Assembly (NCBI RefSeq): GCF_001282945.1 | Contig: NZ_CDMG01000009.1 | Span: 17,071 to 81,070 of the forward strand | Source: Helicobacter ailurogastricus | GTDB lineage: Bacteria; Campylobacterota; Campylobacteria; Campylobacterales; Helicobacteraceae | Length of the DNA: 64,000 bases | Reading direction: 5' to 3' | Shown here: one piece after another, positions 58,702-64,000 of the stretch | Numbering within the stretch: position 1 is the first letter of the stretch | Layout of the letters: each line of letters starts with the position of its first letter | The notes under the pieces: generated by a model | Seen by the model: only the letters and a program-made list of their open reading frames with translations | What the model was told of the DNA's origin: nothing | Databases searched by the model: none | Translations under genes and position numbers: made by a program

Positions 58702-60753
58702 ATGCAAAAATATTACTTCAAGGGGCTAGATTGCCCCGATTGCGCCAACAAATTAGAGGCGGAATTAAACAAACAAAGCTATGTCAAGGCGGCGCAGGTG
58801 TCTTTCAACACAAACACCCTGTATTTAGACTGCCAAGACTTTTCTAAAGCTTTGGCGTTGATCAAGCGTTTAGAGCCTGAAATGGTGCTCTTGACAGAGC
58901 AGGCTAAGGAGGAGCAGGTTTTAAGCCCCATACCCCTTGTGGCTTGCATTGTTTTATTTGTGCTGTCTGTGGGGGTGCTGCACTTTGTGGCAAGCCCCAT
59001 TGTAAGGGATTTAGCCTATGTCCTTTTGGCGGGGGTGTATCTCTTTGCCGGTAAGGATGTGTTCTTAGGGGCGTTTAATGGCCTTAAAAATAAACGCTTT
59101 TTTGATGAGAACACGCTGATGCTCAGTGCCACCATTGCCGCCTTTTGCGTGGGGGCGTATGAAGAATCCGTGTCTGTGATGGTCTTTTACTCAGCGGGCG
59201 AGTTTTTACAAAAATTAGCCATCAAGCGGTCTAAAAAGTCCTTGCAGACTCTCTTAGATGTCGCTCCCAATTTAGCCTTCATCAAAAGAGAACATGGCCT
59301 AGAGCAGGTGCGCCCTGAGGAGCTAAAGATCGGCGACATTGTCGTGGTGAAGGTGGGCGAGAAAGTCCCCACAGATGGGGTCGTTTTGAGTGGAGAGAGC
59401 CTATTGGATCAAAAGCCCTTAACGGGTGAGTCCCTGCCGGTCAATGTGCGCGAAAACAGCCCCATTTTAGGCGGCAGCATCAACTTAAAAGCCGTGTTGG
59501 AGGTGAAGGTCAGCAAGATTTACAGCGACTCTTCTGTCGCTAAAATCGTGGATTTAGTGAGCAACGCCGTGAGCCAAAAATCCCAAACCGAAAAATTCAT
59601 CACCACCTTTGCCAAATACTACACCCCCGCCGTCTTTGCCATCGCTCTAGCCATCGCCACAATCCCCCCCCTCTTAGGGCATGGCAGCTTTGACGAGTGG
59701 ATTTATCGGGGGCTCATCGCTTTGATGGTGTCTTGCCCTTGTGCGCTGGTGATCTCTATCCCGCTGGGCTACTTTGGGGGCGTGGGGGCAGCAAGTCGGC
59801 TGGGGGTGTTGATTAAAAGCGTGCATACCTTAGAAACGCTCATCAAGGTTAAAAACATTGCCTTTGACAAAACGGGGACTTTAAGCAAGGGGGAATTTGA
59901 GGTCGTGGATGTGGTGAGCCAGCCTAATTTTAGCCGTGAAGATGTCTTGCGCTTTGCCAGCTGTGCGCAGATTTTATCCACCCACCCCATCGCTAAATCC
60001 ATACAAAAGGCTTGCCAAAATCTATGCGAGCACCAAATCGAGGAATTTAACGAGATCGGCGGTATGGGCGTGCAGGCTAAATGCCACGCAAATTTAATCA
60101 TAGCGGGCAACGAACAAATCTTGCATAAATACAACATCCCCCACCCTTGTTGCTCTTTAGAGGGGACCATTGTACATGTGGCGACAAATGGGGAATATGT
60201 CGGGTATATCGTGGTCGCCGACACGCTCAAAGAGGACGCTAAAGAGTGCCTACAAGCCCTTAAAAAAGAGGGGCTAGAGCACTTTTGCATCCTAAGCGGG
60301 GACAACGAATACGCCACAAAGAGTGTCGCCAAATCTCTAGATTGTACCTACAATGCCGGGTTATTACCCGAGCAAAAGGTGGTGGCTTTCCAAGATTTTA
60401 AAGCCAAGCACAGAGGGTTAAGTGCGTTTATCGGCGATGGAATCAACGATGCGCCCACTTTGGCAATGGCAGATGTGGGCGTGGGCATGGGCAGTGCCAG
60501 CCAAGTGAGCAAAGAGAGCGCGGACATTGTGATCACCAACAACGCCCTAAACTCCATTGTGCAGGTTTTTAAAATCGCCAAGAAAACACGGGGTATTGTG
60601 GTGCAAAACATCGTTTTTGCGCTCGGCATCAAAGCCATGTTTTTAATTTTAGGGGTTTTTGGGGAGGCGAGTCTTTGGGAAGCGGTCTTTGGGGATGTGG
60701 GTGTAACTTTGATTGCCCTAGCCAATTCTATGCGCACCATGCGCATTAAGTAA
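58702..60753 (+). CDS. zntA: Heavy-metal P1B ATPase, CadA/ZntA type
   Basis: The 683-residue efflux pump has one N-terminal metal-binding domain ([15 protein letters not shown]), the A-domain TGES, the membrane metal site [15 protein letters not shown], the phosphorylation motif [10 protein letters not shown], the HP motif in STHPIAKS, and [14 protein letters not shown]. It exports Zn, Cd or Co. I start at the ATG at 58702 because the metal-binding domain begins there as in H. pylori CadA; the GTG two codons earlier is inside the comM stop. Confidence 0.95.
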   Translation: MQKYYFKGLDCPDCANKLEAELNKQSYVKAAQVSFNTNTLYLDCQDFSKALALIKRLEPEMVLLTEQAKEEQVLSPIPLVACIVLFVLSVGVLHFVASPIVRDLAYVLLAGVYLFAGKDVFLGAFNGLKNKRFFDENTLMLSATIAAFCVGAYEESVSVMVFYSAGEFLQKLAIKRSKKSLQTLLDVAPNLAFIKREHGLEQVRPEELKIGDIVVVKVGEKVPTDGVVLSGESLLDQKPLTGESLPVNVRENSPILGGSINLKAVLEVKVSKIYSDSSVAKIVDLVSNAVSQKSQTEKFITTFAKYYTPAVFAIALAIATIPPLLGHGSFDEWIYRGLIALMVSCPCALVISIPLGYFGGVGAASRLGVLIKSVHTLETLIKVKNIAFDKTGTLSKGEFEVVDVVSQPNFSREDVLRFASCAQILSTHPIAKSIQKACQNLCEHQIEEFNEIGGMGVQAKCHANLIIAGNEQILHKYNIPHPCCSLEGTIVHVATNGEYVGYIVVADTLKEDAKECLQALKKEGLEHFCILSGDNEYATKSVAKSLDCTYNAGLLPEQKVVAFQDFKAKHRGLSAFIGDGINDAPTLAMADVGVGMGSASQVSKESADIVITNNALNSIVQVFKIAKKTRGIVVQNIVFALGIKAMFLILGVFGEASLWEAVFGDVGVTLIALANSMRTMRIK

Positions 60754-60771
60754 TTGTTAGGTTTTTAAGGC

Positions 60772-60777
60772 TAGAAT
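60772..60777 (+). promoter_or_regulatory. -10 box of the DUF1104 gene
   Basis: TAGAAT lies 33 bases before the ATG at 60810. Confidence 0.5.
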
Positions 60778-60809
60778 GAAGGCCTTTTATTTTTATACAA
60801 AGGATGCTT

Positions 60810-61274
60810 ATGAAATTGTTACGCTTATTTGCCATGTCAGGGGTGCTTGTGGCCGCCCTCAATGCCCAAACCATTGGGCTTAATGTCTTCCCTGAATACC
60901 AAGCTAAACCCGACCAAGAAATGCTAGACATGGCGGGCAAAGTGGAGGCCAAAAAGGTGATCATCTATTTGAGCGAAATGAAAAACCGCTACAATAAAAT
61001 GACTCCCAAGCACAAAGCGGAGTTTCAAAAACACTTCCAAGATGTGTTGGCCAAAAACATCTCTAAAATGAGCCCCTCTCAGCGCAAAAAAGAGCTCAAC
61101 ATGATTGAAAAGGCCTTGGTCACACGCGAGAACAACATCAAAAACCTAGAGTCAGAAATCCAAGAGGAGTATAGCTACATCGATCACTGGAAAAAGGTCT
61201 TGCAATCCGGCACTTTTTACGATGATCTGCAAAAAAACGGCTTTAATCTCCCCGCCGGTGCCAAGAAACACTAA
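60810..61274 (+). CDS. DUF1104 family exported protein
   Basis: The 154-residue protein starts with a signal peptide (LLRLFAMSGVLVAALNAQ). The mature helical part (KVEAKKVIIYLSEMKNRYNK, SQRKKELNMIEKALVTRENN) fits DUF1104, a small periplasmic family known from Helicobacter and Campylobacter. The start at 60810 is chosen since AAAGGA lies five bases upstream and covers the ATG at 60804. The function is unknown. Confidence 0.8.
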   Translation: MKLLRLFAMSGVLVAALNAQTIGLNVFPEYQAKPDQEMLDMAGKVEAKKVIIYLSEMKNRYNKMTPKHKAEFQKHFQDVLAKNISKMSPSQRKKELNMIEKALVTRENNIKNLESEIQEEYSYIDHWKKVLQSGTFYDDLQKNGFNLPAGAKKH

Positions 61275-61289
61275 GGGCGTGTGCGTTGG

Positions 61290-61739
61290 CTAGCGCAAAC
61301 GCCTTTTATAGCTGCGCCCCAGCTTAATGATCTTGGAGGGGGAGCGGGCGGCAAGCCCGCGCCGATCTTCTATGATGGTGTCTGCTAAAGCGAAGGCGAT
61401 CTTGGGGTCGTGGCTTTGTCCGCTTAAATTTGCCGAAGTGCTAAAGACGATCCCCAATCTTTTTAAAAAGACCAAAGTTTCAGGGTCTTGCACCACTCTA
61501 AAGGCTTGGCCTTTATAAATAAAGGTGGCTTTAAGTCGGCGCACCAAGCGGCGGTGTTTTGGTGGCACTCTAGGCAAGTCTTTAAAGCAGGCACCCACCC
61601 GCAAAAGGGGTTTGTTTTTAGGGCTGTTTTTGGCGCGGTTCAGCCGATCTTGATCGTGGCTAAAAAAGCCTACGGTGGTGTCGCTTTGGGCTAAAAGCAC
61701 GCCTAAACGCGCGCTTAAATTTTCTTTGCTAGCTTGCAT
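61290..61739 (-). CDS. Sua5/YciO/YrdC-like protein, short form
   Basis: The 149-residue protein keeps pieces of the YrdC fold: a start resembling TTVGFFSHDQDRL, an Arg/Lys-rich strand and FSTSANLSGQSHDP with the SANxSG signature that contacts nucleotide. It is shorter than TsaC and the substrate pocket is partly lost, so it may not make threonylcarbamoyl adenylate. Similar short proteins occur across Helicobacter. Confidence 0.75.
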   Translation of the reverse strand: MQASKENLSARLGVLLAQSDTTVGFFSHDQDRLNRAKNSPKNKPLLRVGACFKDLPRVPPKHRRLVRRLKATFIYKGQAFRVVQDPETLVFLKRLGIVFSTSANLSGQSHDPKIAFALADTIIEDRRGLAARSPSKIIKLGRSYKRRLR

Positions 61740-61802
61740 GTTGGTGCCCCTTTTTTCCCATTTTAGCTAAATCCCTTTTTAAAACTTTCAAAAAATTCAT
61801 GT

Positions 61803-61808
61803 TAGAAT
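61803..61808 (+). promoter_or_regulatory. -10 box of the Cache chemoreceptor gene
   Basis: TAGAAT lies 41 bases before the ATG at 61849, and GAGGAAG is the ribosome binding site. Confidence 0.45.
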
Positions 61809-61848
61809 GCAAGCTTGTTTATTTACCCCAACATTGGCGAGGAAGACC

Positions 61849-63525
61849 ATGAATCTTGGAGCGAAGATTATAGGCGTTATTTTTTTGTCCCTCTTGATTT
61901 TGGGGAGCGCCGTGATATTGATCGCAAACCACAAGCAAAACAAGCTGATTCTTTCGATTTTAGACAGCCAAAAACGGGGGGATACCATCAGCCGCCAAAA
62001 CGATTTGCGCTACATCACCCACTTACTAGAGCAGGGCATTTCTGGCTTTTATAAGGCCTTCCCTAAAGAGCAGGCGCAAAAAATGGCGTTGGAATACTTT
62101 GGAAAAATCAACGCCGATAAGGGCATGGTCTATATGGTTGTGGTGGATATGGAGGGCAAGGTGCTTTTCGATCCGGTCAATCCCACCACCGTAGGCAAGA
62201 GCGGGCTACACTTAATGAGTGTGGATAATGTCTGCTATGTGTGCGGTTACATCAAGCAAGCCAAGCTAGGAGGGGGCTACACCTACTATAAAATGCCTAA
62301 GTTTAATGGTGGCGTGCCTGAACCCAAGGTTGCTTATAGCCATTATGACCCTGTGAGCGATATGGTGATCGTATCCACGACCTACTTTAGCGACATTTTA
62401 AGCGCTTCCTTAAAAACACGCCAAGAAGTGCAGACAAAGGTGGTGAAAAACTCTAGTGTTTTGACGATGTGGATCGCCACGATCATGGCGATTTTAATTG
62501 TACTCACCACGATTTTCACTTTCTACACCATCGTCCGCCGCTTGAACCGGCTTGTGCAAAAGGTGCATGACTTTAGTCTAGGCGATCGGGACTTGACACA
62601 GCGCATCCGTGTCAGCCGCAGCAATGACGAGATAGGTAAAATCGGAAAGGGGATCAACCACTTTGTGGAGAATATCCAAGAGTTTTTTAACAACATCAAG
62701 TCAAACAGCCACAACAACAGCGAGGTCGTCCAGACCTTGCACTCTAACATCAATAGCGCCTTAGTGAGCATGCAAAGGCGCACAGAGATGCTAAAACAAA
62801 TCCAAAACAGAAGCAACGACATTGGCATGGTTGTGAGCCAAACCGCTGAAGAGGCGGAAGAAAGCAAGAAAAGCCTAGCTGAAGTGCAAGAATCTATCCG
62901 CACTTCAGACAAGGCGGTGACTAATTTATTTGACCAAATCACGGAGGCTAGCCACACCGAAGAGGACTTGGCCAGCAAGGTCGAGCAACTCAGCAAAAAC
63001 GCCGACAGCGTGAAGAGCATTTTACACATCATCAACGACATCGCCGATCAAACAAATTTATTGGCTTTAAACGCCGCCATTGAAGCGGCTAGAGCCGGGG
63101 AACACGGACGGGGCTTTGCGGTGGTGGCCGATGAAGTGCGTAACCTAGCCGCACGCACACAAAAAAGCCTAGCCGAGATCAACAGCACGATCGGGGTGAT
63201 TGTGCAAGAGATCAACGATGTCAGCAGCCAAATGAACTTAAATTCTAAAAAGATCGAGCAACTTAGTGGTGTGAGCCTAGAGGTGCAGCAGCAATTTAAG
63301 GGCATGAGCGAGAACTTAGATGGGGTGATTGGGCGAGTCAATGCTTCGATTGAGCGCATCATTGAGACAAAAAAAGACATAGACAACATCAACAAAGACT
63401 TTGTAGAAATTGAGGCTATCAACAAAAAAACAACCCATGGAGCGAGCTTGATCATCGAGGCAGCCAACTCTCTTAGCAGTGCCACAGCCGAGCTGAACGA
63501 CAAAATTAGGCAATTTAAATCCTAG
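61849..63525 (+). CDS. Methyl-accepting chemotaxis protein with a Cache domain
   Basis: The 558-residue receptor has membrane segments near residues 8-28 and 205-225. The periplasmic domain between them is sCache-like ([51 protein letters not shown]). HAMP follows, and then the signalling hairpin with [21 protein letters not shown] start at 61849, where the first membrane segment follows and a ribosome binding site precedes it. The ligand is probably a small organic molecule. It ends where ruvC begins. Confidence 0.93.
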   Translation: MNLGAKIIGVIFLSLLILGSAVILIANHKQNKLILSILDSQKRGDTISRQNDLRYITHLLEQGISGFYKAFPKEQAQKMALEYFGKINADKGMVYMVVVDMEGKVLFDPVNPTTVGKSGLHLMSVDNVCYVCGYIKQAKLGGGYTYYKMPKFNGGVPEPKVAYSHYDPVSDMVIVSTTYFSDILSASLKTRQEVQTKVVKNSSVLTMWIATIMAILIVLTTIFTFYTIVRRLNRLVQKVHDFSLGDRDLTQRIRVSRSNDEIGKIGKGINHFVENIQEFFNNIKSNSHNNSEVVQTLHSNINSALVSMQRRTEMLKQIQNRSNDIGMVVSQTAEEAEESKKSLAEVQESIRTSDKAVTNLFDQITEASHTEEDLASKVEQLSKNADSVKSILHIINDIADQTNLLALNAAIEAARAGEHGRGFAVVADEVRNLAARTQKSLAEINSTIGVIVQEINDVSSQMNLNSKKIEQLSGVSLEVQQQFKGMSENLDGVIGRVNASIERIIETKKDIDNINKDFVEIEAINKKTTHGASLIIEAANSLSSATAELNDKIRQFKS

Positions 63526-63990
63526 GTGTTGGTCTTAGGCATCGATCCGGGGAGTCGCAAGTGCGGGTATGGAGTGATCGATTCGCACAAATCTAAGCTT
63601 GTGGGGGCGGGGTTTATCAAGGTGCAAAACGCGCCTTTACAAGAGCAAATTTTAGAGGTGGTGGCCGGCTTAGAGCTGGTCTTTAAGACCTATCCCATTG
63701 TTGAAGTGGCGATGGAGGATATTTTTTACGCCTACAACCCTAAAAGCGTGTTGAAGTTGGCGCAATTTCGCGGGGCGCTGGGGCTTAAAATCTTGCAAGA
63801 AAAGGGGCATTTTAGCGAATACACCCCCTTACAAATCAAAAAAGCGATCACAGGGCATGGCAAGGCGAGCAAGGAGCAAGTGGCGTTCATGGTAAAAAAA
63901 ATCCTAGGCATTAAAAGCTCCCTAAAACCCCTAGACATCACGGACGCGATCGCCATTGCCCTAACCCACGCCCAACAGCGCAAAATTTAG
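63526..63990 (+). CDS. ruvC: Holliday junction resolvase RuvC
   Basis: The 154-residue endonuclease has the acidic active site: Asp7 in [16 protein letters not shown], Glu64 in [12 protein letters not shown] and the C-terminal [13 protein letters not shown] with two Asp. It starts with GTG directly after the chemoreceptor stop. The enzyme resolves recombination junctions. Confidence 0.97.
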   Translation: MLVLGIDPGSRKCGYGVIDSHKSKLVGAGFIKVQNAPLQEQILEVVAGLELVFKTYPIVEVAMEDIFYAYNPKSVLKLAQFRGALGLKILQEKGHFSEYTPLQIKKAITGHGKASKEQVAFMVKKILGIKSSLKPLDITDAIAIALTHAQQRKI

Positions 63991-64000
63991 GGATGTTAGA

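Noticed and set aside
61290-61739. A full-length TsaC/Sua5
   Set aside because: The protein is much shorter than working TsaC and lacks part of the N-terminal nucleotide-binding motif, so I list it only as Sua5-like.

Overview
The window reads as chromosome of a gastric Helicobacter other than H. pylori (H. felis / H. heilmannii type). Three things point there. The block fliY-fliM-fliA-(small membrane protein)-flhG-flhF-folK-pepQ-aroQ has the order known from H. pylori, as do gatA-guaB and tig-clpP-def-comM-zntA. The tmRNA encodes a Helicobacter-like tag (VNNPNYAPNYAKAA). There are HpaA, Hof-type porin, NapF/NapD and DUF1104 proteins. By eye the base composition is richer in GC than H. pylori.

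Layout. (1) 1-2.58 kb is debris: a gene fragment at the left edge, a coiled-coil gene broken by many frameshifts, and one doubtful short ORF. (2) 2.6-17.4 kb is a compact accessory cassette of eleven genes in two convergent arms that meet with two bases between the stop codons. The left arm (+) holds two coiled-coil proteins, a ClpB-like AAA+ ATPase, a radical-SAM activase-like protein and a 50-residue protein. The right arm (-) holds a small membrane protein, a zinc ribbon, a protein with a HEPN-like RxxxxH motif, a coiled-coil protein with a GrpE-like C-terminus, and two paralogous Hsp70-like ATPases, one soluble and one on a multi-pass membrane domain. This looks like a dedicated Hsp70/AAA+ protein-remodelling machine and is the main candidate for an undescribed system. 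(3) 17.4-19.5 kb is plasmid wreckage: a decayed HigB/HigA-type toxin-antitoxin pair, a possible IS605-type end, and a Rep_3 replication initiator lacking its N-terminus. The cassette therefore probably arrived on, or was exchanged through, a plasmid-like element; the left boundary is outside the window.

(4) 19.5-64 kb is ordinary chromosome. It runs: a YejEF-type peptide importer; tRNA-Gly, a lipoprotein whose signal peptide is encoded across an 11-copy GT repeat, then tRNA-Leu, -Cys and -Ser; an NhaC-family antiporter; an alcohol/aldehyde dehydrogenase/DUF779 operon; a Hof porin; an orphan VirB6/TrbL-like protein; tmRNA; napF-napD without the other nap genes; xth; tRNA-Phe; a TSUP exporter; gatA-guaB; dnaJ; the flagellar regulatory block; aroQ; a chemoreceptor; HpaA; nifS-nifU; two glycosyltransferases, one with a run of 17 C/G at its 3' end; fliI; tig-clpP-def-comM-zntA; a DUF1104 protein; a Sua5-like protein; a Cache chemoreceptor and ruvC.

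How the parts work together. Two likely switchable surface loci (the GT repeat lipoprotein and the poly-G glycosyltransferase) fit the phase-variation habit of the genus. The flagellar block joins the late sigma factor, its placement GTPase/ATPase pair and the switch proteins. The tig-clpP-def row joins nascent-chain handling with proteolysis. The housekeeping DnaJ at 37.7 kb is the only J-protein seen here, so the cassette's Hsp70-like proteins either borrow it or work without one.
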